Origin: JANYGA01 sp031420415
Lineage (GTDB): Bacteria; Vulcanimicrobiota; Vulcanimicrobiia; Vulcanimicrobiales; Vulcanimicrobiaceae
Direction of reading: 5' to 3'
Assembly: GCA_031420415.1 (NCBI GenBank)
Contig: JANOMT010000012.1
Coordinates: 124,001-188,000 of the forward strand
DNA: 64,000 nucleotides
The notes beneath the pieces were generated by a model. The model saw nothing but the letters and a program-made list of their open reading frames with translations. It did not search any database and was not told the DNA's origin. Of this stretch, positions 18,507 to 28,034 are shown one piece after another. Each line of letters starts with the position of its first letter. Position 1 is the stretch's first letter. Both the position numbers and the translations under genes were made by a program.

Positions 18507-18534
18507 CGGAGGGGTCCGCAAGTTGCGCCCTCCG
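18507..18534. promoter_or_regulatory. Inverted repeat between phnD and the TetR gene (candidate operator)
   Basis: CGGAGGG (18507-18513) is the exact inverse of CCCTCCG (18528-18534), and inside it CGCAA (18517-18521) mirrors TTGCG (18523-18527) around a single G. Only a 3-nt bulge breaks a 12-bp arm. It sits in the middle of the divergent spacer, where a TetR operator would be expected, but it could also fold as an RNA hairpin. Confidence 0.45.
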
Positions 18535-18568
18535 AAGATCGCGTCGTTTACTGCCGAACCTTACGCGC

Positions 18569-19138
18569 GTGCCACGCCACGTCGACGAACGACTTCGAAC
18601 CGATCTGCTCGATGCGATCCTGAACTCGGTCCTCGAGACGGGCCTCGCGGAGCTTTCACTTCGCCCTCTCGCGACAGCCGTTTCGTCGAGTCCGCGAATG
18701 TTGATCTACCATTTCGGTAGCAAAGACGGCATCTTACGGGCCGTCTTCGCCGAAGCCGCCCGACGCCAAGCGGTCTTGCTCGACACTTGGTATGCACGCA
18801 GTACCGAATACGACACCCCGACGCTGCTCCTGCGCGCTTGGCAGTGGCTCGTCGCACCACGTCACGAGCGGCTCTTACGGCTCCTCTTCGAGGCGCATGG
18901 CATCGCACTCCGCGATCGCAAACGCTACGGTTCGTTCTTGCGCGCGAGTACGAGCGATTGGGTATTACCCTTTACCCGGGCGCTGGAATCCCGAGGCTTT
19001 CCTACGGAGCGCGCCACCGCCCTCGCGACGCTCCTCGTTGCCATGATGCGCGGACTCCTGCTCGACGTTTTTGCAACGGGCGAACGCGCGCGCGTCGATC
19101 GCGCGTTTCGGTCGTTCGTCGCAGCGATCGAGTTCTAG
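18569..19138 (+). CDS. TetR/AcrR family transcriptional regulator
   Basis: 189 residues from a GTG start. The N-terminal helix-turn-helix region spans about residues 8-55: LLDAILNSVLETGLAELSLRPLA, followed by SSPRMLIYHFGSKDGIL, a clear TetR recognition helix with the YxxFxSKD ending. The C-terminal half is a helical ligand-binding domain typical of the family. It is divergent from the phn operon, so it may control it in response to a small ligand. The stop shares a palindromic CTAG with the convergent SRPBCC gene. Confidence 0.88.
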   Translation: MPRHVDERLRTDLLDAILNSVLETGLAELSLRPLATAVSSSPRMLIYHFGSKDGILRAVFAEAARRQAVLLDTWYARSTEYDTPTLLLRAWQWLVAPRHERLLRLLFEAHGIALRDRKRYGSFLRASTSDWVLPFTRALESRGFPTERATALATLLVAMMRGLLLDVFATGERARVDRAFRSFVAAIEF

Positions 19139-19563
19139 CGTTTGAGAACGCGCTCGAGCTTATCGAAGAGCGCTTCCATCGTGCGCTGGTTGACGTCTTC
19201 GAGTCGTCGCCAAAAGAGGCGGCCATCGGTATCGTCGAGCGTCGCATCGATACGATGGCTTAAAATCGTTTTCTTTGGATCGTCGTTCTCGAGATAAAAC
19301 CCGTGCGTCCCATCGAAGCCATCGTTCTTAAAGCGCCATACGATACGCTCTTCGGGCACGACGTCGTCGAGCACCGCGTGCACGCCGCTATGCCACTCTT
19401 CGGTTTTCCCCGGCGCGAGCGGACCAGCACTGCGCATGAACGGTTGCGATGCGAAGGGCCAGATCGCATCCGCCGACGTCCCCATCTCCGCGAGAAGCTG
19501 GTAAATGCGGCGGCGGGTACCGCTAAAACTACGTGAATGAACGACTTTGAGCGGGGTAGGCAT
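19135..19563 (-). CDS. SRPBCC (START/Bet v1-like) domain protein
   Basis: 142 residues from the ATG at 19563; the frame extends 13 codons upstream but this ATG is better placed. The pattern of a short beta strand, a helix (FSGTRRRIYQLLAEM), strands around WHSGVHAVLDDVVPEERIVWRFK and a long C-terminal helix (EDVNQRTMEALFDKLERVL) is that of the SRPBCC fold, which binds hydrophobic ligands. No catalytic function can be assigned. It converges on the TetR gene with a shared CTAG. Confidence 0.7.
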   Translation of the reverse strand: MPTPLKVVHSRSFSGTRRRIYQLLAEMGTSADAIWPFASQPFMRSAGPLAPGKTEEWHSGVHAVLDDVVPEERIVWRFKNDGFDGTHGFYLENDDPKKTILSHRIDATLDDTDGRLFWRRLEDVNQRTMEALFDKLERVLKR

Positions 19564-19697
19564 ATGTTCCGTTTCTCGGATATCGGTGAGAATCATCCGC
19601 AAAGAGGGAGCGAGTCGGTGCGCGAACGCGCCTATGCGGCCATCGGGCGAAGTTCCGCGTTTTGGCAGGCCGCTATACGTACGAGCCCAGCAGAGAT

Positions 19698-19728
19698 AAT
19701 AAAAGCGCCCGAGTCACCTCGAGCGCTT
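19698..19728 (-). terminator. Rho-independent terminator of the str operon
   Basis: On the minus strand AAGCGCTCGAG pairs with CTCGGGCGCTT (one G-U) around a GTGA (GNRA-type) loop, followed by TTTTATTA. It lies 31 nt beyond the rpsJ stop and closes the rpsL-rpsG-fusA-tuf-rpsJ unit. Confidence 0.85.
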
Positions 19729-19758
19729 CGTCACGCAAGCGAAAATGTTCGCGCGAGG

Positions 19759-20067
19759 TTAGGCTTTGAGTTCGATATCCACGCCGGCGGGGAGGTCGAG
19801 GTGCATCAGCGCGTCCATCGTCTTGGGCGACGCTTGCAAGATATCGATCAGGCGCTTATGCGTGCGCATTTCGAAATGTTCGCGCGACTTCTTATCCACG
19901 TGCGGCGACCGATTCACACAGAAGCGGTTGATCTCAGTCGGCAACGGCACGGGGCCACTGACGAACGCACCCGTACGCTTTGCTGTCTCGACGATCCGCT
20001 CCGCCGACTGATCGAGGACTTTGTGGTCGTAGGCTTTGAGACGGATGCGAATCTTCTGTTTTGCCAT
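19759..20067 (-). CDS. rpsJ: 30S ribosomal protein S10
   Basis: 102-residue uS10, normal length, with KIRIRLKAYDHKVLD at the start and the conserved loop PLPTEINRFCVNRSPHVDKKSREHFEMRTHK. It is the last gene of the str operon, 11 bp after tuf. It is not followed by rplC and the S10 operon; a terminator and an SRPBCC gene follow instead, so the str and S10 operons are separated here. Confidence 0.97.
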   Translation of the reverse strand: MAKQKIRIRLKAYDHKVLDQSAERIVETAKRTGAFVSGPVPLPTEINRFCVNRSPHVDKKSREHFEMRTHKRLIDILQASPKTMDALMHLDLPAGVDIELKA

Positions 20068-20078
20068 GGTGTCCTAAC

Positions 20079-21299
20079 TTATTTCTTGGCCGCGACGGCG
20101 ACTTCGATGATCGCGGTAACGACGCCAGCGCCGACGGTGCGACCGCCCTCACGGATGGCGAAACGTAGACCCTCTTCACACGCGATCGGCGTGATCAATT
20201 CGACATCGATCGTAATATTATCGCCGGGCATGACCATCTCGACGCCTTCGGGCAATTTGATCGTGCCGGTCACGTCCGTCGTTCGGAAGTAGAACTGCGG
20301 ACGATAGTTTGCGAAGAACGGCGTGTGACGGCCACCCTCTTCTTTTGAGAGGACGTAGACTTCCGCTTTGAAGTTCGTGTGCGGTTTGATCGAGCCGGGC
20401 TTCGCAAGCACTTGGCCGCGCTCGATGTCGGCGCGTTCGATTCCGCGTAACAGGACGCCGATGTTGTCGCCCGCGATGCCCATGTCGAGCAGCTTGCGGA
20501 ACATCTCGATGCCCGTAACGGTCGTCTTGCGTGCTTTTTCCTGGAGACCGACGATCTCGATTTCTTCGCCGACTTTCACCTGACCGCGCTCGACGCGACC
20601 CGTGCCGACCGTGCCGCGGCCCGTGATCGTGAAAACGTCTTCGACGGGCATCAGGAACGGTTTGTCGATCGCGCGTGCTGGGGTCGGAATGTACGAATCG
20701 ACCGCATCCATCAGCTTGAAGATTGGATCGGCATCGGGATCGCCACGTTTGTTGCTCGAATGGAGCGCCTTCGTTGCCGACCCGCGGATGACGGGGCAAT
20801 CTTCATCGAAGCCCTGTTTGCCGAGCAGTTCGCGGACTTCCATCTCGACGAGCTCGAGGAGTTCTTCGTCATCGACGAGGTCGACTTTATTGAGGAACAC
20901 GACGATATACGGGACGCCGACTTGCTTCATGAGCAAGATGTGCTCGCGCGTCTGCGGCATCGGACCGTCGGTGCCGGAGACGACGAGAATCGCGCCGTCC
21001 ATTTGGGCTGCGCCCGTGATCATATTTTTGATGTAGTCGGCGTGCCCGGGGCAGTCGACGTGCGCGTAGTGACGACTGGCCGTCTCGTACTCTTGGTGCG
21101 AGATTGCGATCGTAATACCGCGCTCTTTTTCTTCGGGTGCGTTATCGATATCGTCGACGTTACGCCGCTGAATGTTGGAATTTTCCGTGGCTAAGCAATT
21201 GATGATCGCCGCGGTGAGCGTCGTTTTGCCGTGGTCGACGTGACCCGTCGTGCCGATGTTAACGTGCGGTTTGCTGCGATCGAATTTTGCCTTCGCCAT
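20079..21299 (-). CDS. tuf: Translation elongation factor Tu
   Basis: 406 residues from the ATG at 21299 (MAKAKFDRSKPHVNIGTTGH), the canonical start; the frame runs 11 codons further upstream. G-domain motifs are GHVDHGKTT, DCPGHADY and NKVD. The effector region REERGITI-like (EKERGITIAIS) and domains 2 and 3 are intact. It delivers aminoacyl-tRNA to the ribosome. A 155-bp leader separates it from fusA, longer than other gaps in the operon, and contains an AT-rich promoter-like patch. Confidence 0.97.
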   Translation of the reverse strand: MAKAKFDRSKPHVNIGTTGHVDHGKTTLTAAIINCLATENSNIQRRNVDDIDNAPEEKERGITIAISHQEYETASRHYAHVDCPGHADYIKNMITGAAQMDGAILVVSGTDGPMPQTREHILLMKQVGVPYIVVFLNKVDLVDDEELLELVEMEVRELLGKQGFDEDCPVIRGSATKALHSSNKRGDPDADPIFKLMDAVDSYIPTPARAIDKPFLMPVEDVFTITGRGTVGTGRVERGQVKVGEEIEIVGLQEKARKTTVTGIEMFRKLLDMGIAGDNIGVLLRGIERADIERGQVLAKPGSIKPHTNFKAEVYVLSKEEGGRHTPFFANYRPQFYFRTTDVTGTIKLPEGVEMVMPGDNITIDVELITPIACEEGLRFAIREGGRTVGAGVVTAIIEVAVAAKK

Positions 21300-21389
21300 G
21301 CTGTTCTTTCTTTGAAATCGGGGCGGTGACACCCCCCGAGGGCCCCCTTTCGCCGCGCACGCGGCTCATCTCCACGGGGCGACATCGGG

Positions 21390-21412
21390 GTAGTGTATAT
21401 ATATTGGTTAAG
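21390..21412 (-). promoter_or_regulatory. AT-rich patch, possible internal promoter for tuf
   Basis: In the GC-rich fusA-tuf spacer, the minus strand reads AACCAATATATATACACTA, with a TATATA element about 95-105 bp before the tuf start. No convincing -35 box is seen. Extra promoters ahead of tuf are common because EF-Tu is needed in excess, so I record it as a candidate only. Confidence 0.35.
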
Positions 21413-21454
21413 CGCTGTTGGAACGAGTCCGCTTCGGGCGGCCGAGCTTCGGGA

Positions 21455-23545
<2,091 letters not shown>

Positions 23546-23551
23546 ATCAGC

Positions 23552-24022
23552 TTACCAGCGGTAGTGGGCGAAGGCTTTGTTGGCTTCGGCCATTTTATGA
23601 GTATCTTCGCGCTTTTTGACCGAGTTGCCGACGTTATTCGCGGCATCCATGATCTCGTTTGCAAGACGCTCTTCCATCGAATGACCCGGGCGTTTGCGCG
23701 CGTATTGAATCAGCCAACGCATCGCCATCGCCTGACGACGATCCGGGCGAACTTCCATTGGGACCTGGTACGTCGCACCGCCGACGCGGCGGGGGCGCAC
23801 TTCGACGAGCGGCATCGCGTTACCGAGCGCCTGCGTAAAGACGTCCATCGGATCGCGACCGAGCTTTTCGCCAACCATCTCGAGCGCGGCATACGTAATC
23901 TTCTCGGCGGTCGATTTCTTCCCGGCGAGCATGACCTTATTGATAAAGCGCGACAGCACTTTGGAATTGAAGCGCGGATCCGGGAGAATCGGCCGTTTGG
24001 GAACGGCACCCTTACGTGGCAT
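23552..24022 (-). CDS. rpsG: 30S ribosomal protein S7
   Basis: 156-residue uS7 beginning MPRKGAVPKRPILPDPRF, with the conserved NKVMLAGKKSTAEKI, GGATYQVPMEV and RWLIQYARKR. Full length, second gene of the str operon, 8 bp after rpsL. S7 nucleates assembly of the 30S head and in other bacteria feeds back on translation of this operon. Confidence 0.97.
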   Translation of the reverse strand: MPRKGAVPKRPILPDPRFNSKVLSRFINKVMLAGKKSTAEKITYAALEMVGEKLGRDPMDVFTQALGNAMPLVEVRPRRVGGATYQVPMEVRPDRRQAMAMRWLIQYARKRPGHSMEERLANEIMDAANNVGNSVKKREDTHKMAEANKAFAHYRW

Positions 24023-24030
24023 GCGTTATC

Positions 24031-24471
24031 CTATTTCTTGCCGGAGCGCTTGGCCCCGTACTTCGAACGAGCTTGTTTGCGATTTGCGACGCCCGAGGTG
24101 TCGAGCGTGCCGCGGATGATGTGGTAACGGATGCCCGGGAGATCCTTGACGCGTCCGCCGCGGATCAGAACGACCGAGTGCTCCTGGAGGTTGTGGCCCA
24201 CGCCCGGAATGTATGCCGTAACTTCTTCGCCGTTGGTCAAGCGTACGCGCGCGACCTTACGGAGCGCCGAATTCGGCTTCTTCGGGGTGATCGTTTTCAC
24301 TTGGGTGCACACGCCGCGGCGGAACGGATTCCCGCGGACTTCGAACGTGCGCAAAGGAAGATCGGGGTGACCCGGCTTCGGTCCGGTCTGCGCGACGCGC
24401 AGGGCGGGGGCCTTGACCTTTTTCTCGATCTTCGCGCGTCCATGACGGACGAGTTGACTGATAGTCGGCAC
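24031..24471 (-). CDS. rpsL: 30S ribosomal protein S12 (with an N-terminal insertion)
   Basis: 146 residues from the GTG at 24471, chosen because it gives the standard opening xPTISQLVRHGR and follows a GGAG ribosome site; the frame extends 46 codons upstream. Decoding-centre segments TPKKPNSALRK and the loop GRVKDLPGIRYH (the Asp methylthiolated by RimO in many bacteria) are intact. Between PAL (residues 22-24) and GNPFRRGVCT there are about 22 extra residues (25-46, including TGPKPGHPDLPLRTF) that are absent from the common short form. Bacilli carry an unrelated insertion at the same place. First gene of the str operon. Confidence 0.95.
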   Translation of the reverse strand: MPTISQLVRHGRAKIEKKVKAPALRVAQTGPKPGHPDLPLRTFEVRGNPFRRGVCTQVKTITPKKPNSALRKVARVRLTNGEEVTAYIPGVGHNLQEHSVVLIRGGRVKDLPGIRYHIIRGTLDTSGVANRKQARSKYGAKRSGKK

Positions 24472-24941
24472 TGACACTCCAAGTAACGGGCGATCCACGA
24501 ACGGAACGCGCACAAACTCCGCCCCACGCGGTGGGCCGGAACCACCGGAGCTTATCACGCCCGGGTCTCTTGCGTCAACGTGGCAGCTGCAGGTCGGACA
24601 CGGCCGCACGGGCGCCGCATGCGCGACCGCTTGGCATTATGAGATCGGTTTCGTTCACATTCGGAGACGCGAGATGCTCCGCCATTGCTCGACGATCGGG
24701 GTCGTGCGGAGCCCGAGAGGTAACGAACGTCCGCACCGCATGGCCCGCGCGAGACAATCGGCCGGCGATCGTCATCGGCGCTCCGCACCATGGGCTTTGC
24801 CGCAGGAGGCCGTTCGAACGCATCGCGGTCAACACGTCAGCATCCGAACACGGGGTAGCGAGCCGAGCCGAACGGCGCCTTACGTTAGAAGCGCGGCTGT
24901 TCCGAATCGCGGCGCCAACGGCATCCTGCGAGGTTTGAGGC
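24472..24941. other. 470-bp stretch upstream of rpsL without a convincing gene
   Basis: Presumably holds the promoter and leader of the str operon. Open frames on both strands here have arginine/serine-rich translations and no ribosome sites, so I take them as chance. I could not pick out a confident promoter, attenuator or structured RNA. rpoB/rpoC do not adjoin the operon on this side. Confidence 0.5.
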
Positions 24942-25133
24942 CTAGCCTGCGATCCCGATTTTCGCGACGGGGCAGGGGCCGAAGCCACGGAAACGCGTCC
25001 GCGCGCGATCCGAGACCATTGCTTCGCCGAGTGCGGTGAGACTGTATCGAATTTCAGCGAGGTCGTCGGCGGCGTCGCGTTCGGCATCTCGTGCGGCACG
25101 ATCACGCGGGTCGGGAATGGACTCGATCGACAT
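24942..25133 (-). CDS. Small hypothetical protein (63 aa)
   Basis: A charged, probably helical 63-residue protein (MSIESIPDPRDRAARDAERDAA...) with a GC-rich, coding-like third-position pattern and a good ribosome site, GAGGTG, 4 nt before the ATG at 25133. It has no signal peptide or membrane helix. I do not recognise it. It reads toward the str operon, 470 bp away. Confidence 0.5.
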   Translation of the reverse strand: MSIESIPDPRDRAARDAERDAADDLAEIRYSLTALGEAMVSDRARTRFRGFGPCPVAKIGIAG

Positions 25134-25264
25134 GGAGCACCTCGGTTTTGCGGGTGATGTGGGCGAACGTCGCGCCCGATGTTCCTACGATATCGGGGCA
25201 GTGTGCCAGCATCGTGTCACTGCCGTCAGGATGACTCGCCCGCGTTCATCGCGATACTCGCGCC

Positions 25265-26929
25265 ATGGCGATTGGTTTTCGGATGCTCCTCGCGCTCGGC
25301 GCGGCCACGATCGGTTATGGATGTACGTCGCTCGGAACGACGAGCACGACAGCGGCGCATACGACGGGGGCCGCTTCGGTTCGCGGTGCGATGCCGCAAC
25401 GCACGCTGCGGGTGGCCGTCTCGAGCTCGCCCAACACGCTCAATCCGCTCTTAGCGACGCAGCAGGTCGAGGTCCAGCTCATTTCGCTCGCTCTCGAGCC
25501 GCTCGTTGCGACAGACCCCGAAGGTCAAGACGTCCCCATTCTTGCGGCACGCGTGCCGACGACCGAAAATGGCGATATCGCTCGCGATGGTCGGGCCATT
25601 ACGTATCATCTCCGGCACGGCGTGCGCTGGCAGGACGGTGCCCCGTTCACGAGCCGCGACGTTGCCTTCTCGTGGCGCGCGATCATGAATCCCAAGACCG
25701 CGGTCGCCACGCGCCACGGTTACGATCGCGTCGATCGTGTCGAAACGCCCGATCCCTTTACCGCGATCTTCCGCCTCAAAGGCCCTTTCGCACCCGCCGT
25801 GCACACGTTCTTCGCCCATAGCGATTCGCCGATCGAGATCGTTCCCGCACATCTCTTGGAGCGCTACGGCGATCTCAACAAGATTCCGTTCAATTCCAAA
25901 CCAATCGGTACGGGACCGTATCGTATCGAACGCTGGGTCCGTGGCGAGCGGATCGATTACGTGGCAAACGAACGCTACTATCTCGGCAAGCCCCGAATTC
26001 CGAAAATCGTCGTGCATTTCGTTCCCGATGAAAATACGGTCGTAAACCAATTGCGCGCGCACGAACTCGATTGGTTCTTACAAGCGACGCCGAAGACGTA
26101 TCCCCAACTCCACGCGATCGCCGGGTACGACGTGCGGCTCGTGCGTTTCAACGGTGCCGATTCCATCATCTTCAACACGACGCACGCGCCATTCTCCGAC
26201 GCGCGTTTACGTCGAGCGGTCGGACTCGCGATCGACAAAGCCAAACTCGTCGACGAGACGACCTACGGCACGACGGTCCCGGCAACCGAGGACATCCCCT
26301 CGTTTATGTGGGCTTTCAATCCGCATGCGGGGACCGACAAACGCGATCTCTCGGGCGCGCGAGCGCTCGTCGCGGCGGCGGGCTATCGTATCGGTTCGGA
26401 CGGCATCGGCGTGCGCGACGACAAACGCCTCGCGATGGGGCTCGCGTTTCGAACCGACAGTATCACCGATCGCAATCGTGGTGTCGTGATCGCGTCGATG
26501 TTGCACGATGTGGGCATCGAGGTGCAACTCAAAGGCTATACGACCGCACTTCTCTACGGCCCGTATAGCGAACACGGCATCCTCGCGAATGGCCAATACG
26601 ACGCGAGCCTCGAAACGTGGTACTCCGGCGTCGATCCCGACGATTCGACGCAACTTCTCTGCAGCGAACGACCGCCGAACGGATACAATTGGTCGCGCTA
26701 TTGCAATCCTGCCCTCGATGCGGCGGAGCAGGTCGCACTCGCGCACTACGATCTTTCGACGAGGCGCCGCGCGTATGGCGATATCCAACAGATCCTCGCA
26801 CGCGACGCGCCGTTCGTCTATCTCTGGTGGCCTCGGCAGATCGAAGCGGTCAGTTCGGATCTCGCGCATTTTAGACCCAACGGCATCGTCGAAACCTGGA
26901 ACGCCTACCAGTGGAGTTTCGGTGCGTAA
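25265..26929 (+). CDS. Peptide-type (family 5) ABC substrate-binding lipoprotein
   Basis: 554-residue OppA/DppA-like solute-binding protein. A lipoprotein signal is visible at the N-terminus (hydrophobic stretch ending IGYGC, lipid attachment at Cys20). Family-5 landmarks: SSPNTLNPLL, TYHLRHGVRWQDGAPFTSRDVAFSW, NSKPIGTGPY, and DARLRRAVGLAIDKAKLV. It should bind peptides or similar solutes outside the membrane. No permease or ATPase genes are adjacent, and a paralogue lies at 29552-31192 on the other strand, so the pair probably use a transporter encoded elsewhere. Confidence 0.9.
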   Translation: MAIGFRMLLALGAATIGYGCTSLGTTSTTAAHTTGAASVRGAMPQRTLRVAVSSSPNTLNPLLATQQVEVQLISLALEPLVATDPEGQDVPILAARVPTTENGDIARDGRAITYHLRHGVRWQDGAPFTSRDVAFSWRAIMNPKTAVATRHGYDRVDRVETPDPFTAIFRLKGPFAPAVHTFFAHSDSPIEIVPAHLLERYGDLNKIPFNSKPIGTGPYRIERWVRGERIDYVANERYYLGKPRIPKIVVHFVPDENTVVNQLRAHELDWFLQATPKTYPQLHAIAGYDVRLVRFNGADSIIFNTTHAPFSDARLRRAVGLAIDKAKLVDETTYGTTVPATEDIPSFMWAFNPHAGTDKRDLSGARALVAAAGYRIGSDGIGVRDDKRLAMGLAFRTDSITDRNRGVVIASMLHDVGIEVQLKGYTTALLYGPYSEHGILANGQYDASLETWYSGVDPDDSTQLLCSERPPNGYNWSRYCNPALDAAEQVALAHYDLSTRRRAYGDIQQILARDAPFVYLWWPRQIEAVSSDLAHFRPNGIVETWNAYQWSFGA

Positions 26930-26960
26930 GCATCTACGGATCGTCGACTCAGAGGGCGCG

Positions 26961-27977
26961 TTACGCGGCGCTCTCGTCTGCCTCCGGTTCGTAGGCCTGC
27001 GCGACGTATCGGGGTGCTAGCGAGGGCTGCGTTCGGTCAACGTTCGCGTCTTGCGGTAGCATGAAGCTCGGCGCGGTAGCGTCGACGGGCGGTAACGTAA
27101 GACCCGAACCATCGCCATCTCGTCTATCGACGAGATAGCCGCCGAGATTGACATTCTCGGCGACCGAATTCACGTCGACGCCGCCACCCGTGCCGCGCAG
27201 CGTCGTCGCGATCGTTCCGCCACGGCCGTTGCTGTCGTCGATGGTGAGCGAACCGTCGGCGTTTTTGGTCACCGTCTCGCCATCGTTGACGTGGGTCGCC
27301 TTGCCGACGGTGAGATCGATCTGATGGCCGAACGCCGAAACATCGTACGAACCATCTTTGTTCATCGCGACGTTCGTGTCACCACCGTTGGTCGTGACGG
27401 TCACGCGATCGTTCGTCGTCACGCCATGGGTGCCGGGCAGCGTGACGGTATTCGCAATCCGATAGCCGCCGTCGAACGAATTCGAACCGAGCAAATTATG
27501 GTGCGACGTCATGCTATCCCAGCGTCCGTCGATGACCTTGTCACCCGACGTCGTGCCGTTGAAGCTCTCGTGCGGATCGCCGACCGAACTCGCGACGGCA
27601 TGTCCGAATCGCTGCTCCTGGCCCGCTACGGGCGACGTAGGCTGCTTCGATCCTTGCGCTCCGAAACCGATCATCGATCCCAGTTGCGAGAAGAGCGATG
27701 AGATCGATTCGAAAAGTTGCGAGATGATGTCCATAAACTGGGACTCGCCACCGTTTGCACCGGGTGATTGATAACCCATATCTACCCCGGAGCCGTCGTT
27801 CGCCGGGAAGGGTGAACGCGAGGTAAAACCGATTTGCCCGAATCCGACGGCGTCGCGGCGTTCGCGATAGGTGGGTGTAAGCGCTGCGGAAAGCGCGCTA
27901 CCCTGGCGCTCGAAATCGAAGCTGGGAGGCGCGGCCGACAATCCGGTCGTGAGGGGATTGGGAATGATCGCCGACAT
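26961..27977 (-). CDS. Hypothetical protein with a GDPH motif (possible metal-induced self-cleaving domain)
   Basis: 338 residues from the ATG at 27977, favoured by AAAGGA 10 nt upstream (a GTG at 27995 is the alternative). No signal peptide. The N-terminal ~125 residues are low-complexity with one amphipathic/hydrophobic helix (FMDIISQLFESISSLFSQLG, about residues 80-99). From residue 133 comes VGDPHESFNG (GDPH at 133-136), followed by about 140 residues of Gly/Asn/Asp-rich beta-strand repeats (NTVTLPGTHGVTTNDRVTV, NADGSLTIDDSNGRGG). GDPH begins both von Willebrand D-type domains and the DUF1521/MIIA domain of NopE1, where the Asp-Pro bond breaks in calcium. I infer a related domain; it is not proven. 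Confidence 0.65.
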   Translation of the reverse strand: MSAIIPNPLTTGLSAAPPSFDFERQGSALSAALTPTYRERRDAVGFGQIGFTSRSPFPANDGSGVDMGYQSPGANGGESQFMDIISQLFESISSLFSQLGSMIGFGAQGSKQPTSPVAGQEQRFGHAVASSVGDPHESFNGTTSGDKVIDGRWDSMTSHHNLLGSNSFDGGYRIANTVTLPGTHGVTTNDRVTVTTNGGDTNVAMNKDGSYDVSAFGHQIDLTVGKATHVNDGETVTKNADGSLTIDDSNGRGGTIATTLRGTGGGVDVNSVAENVNLGGYLVDRRDGDGSGLTLPPVDATAPSFMLPQDANVDRTQPSLAPRYVAQAYEPEADESAA

Positions 27978-28034
27978 GCGTGCTGGTCCTTTCACAGGTA
28001 GTGCCGGGCGGCCGGAAGGCGCCGGTCGACACCC

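Noticed and set aside
18569..18640. GC-rich antisense frames over the TetR gene
   Set aside because: They have no ribosome sites, and the TetR helix-turn-helix frame is clearly the coding one.
24575..25105. 176-codon minus-strand open frame upstream of rpsL
   Set aside because: Arg/Ser/Pro-rich translation, no ribosome site, and it overlaps the better 63-aa frame in another phase; high-GC DNA makes such frames by chance.
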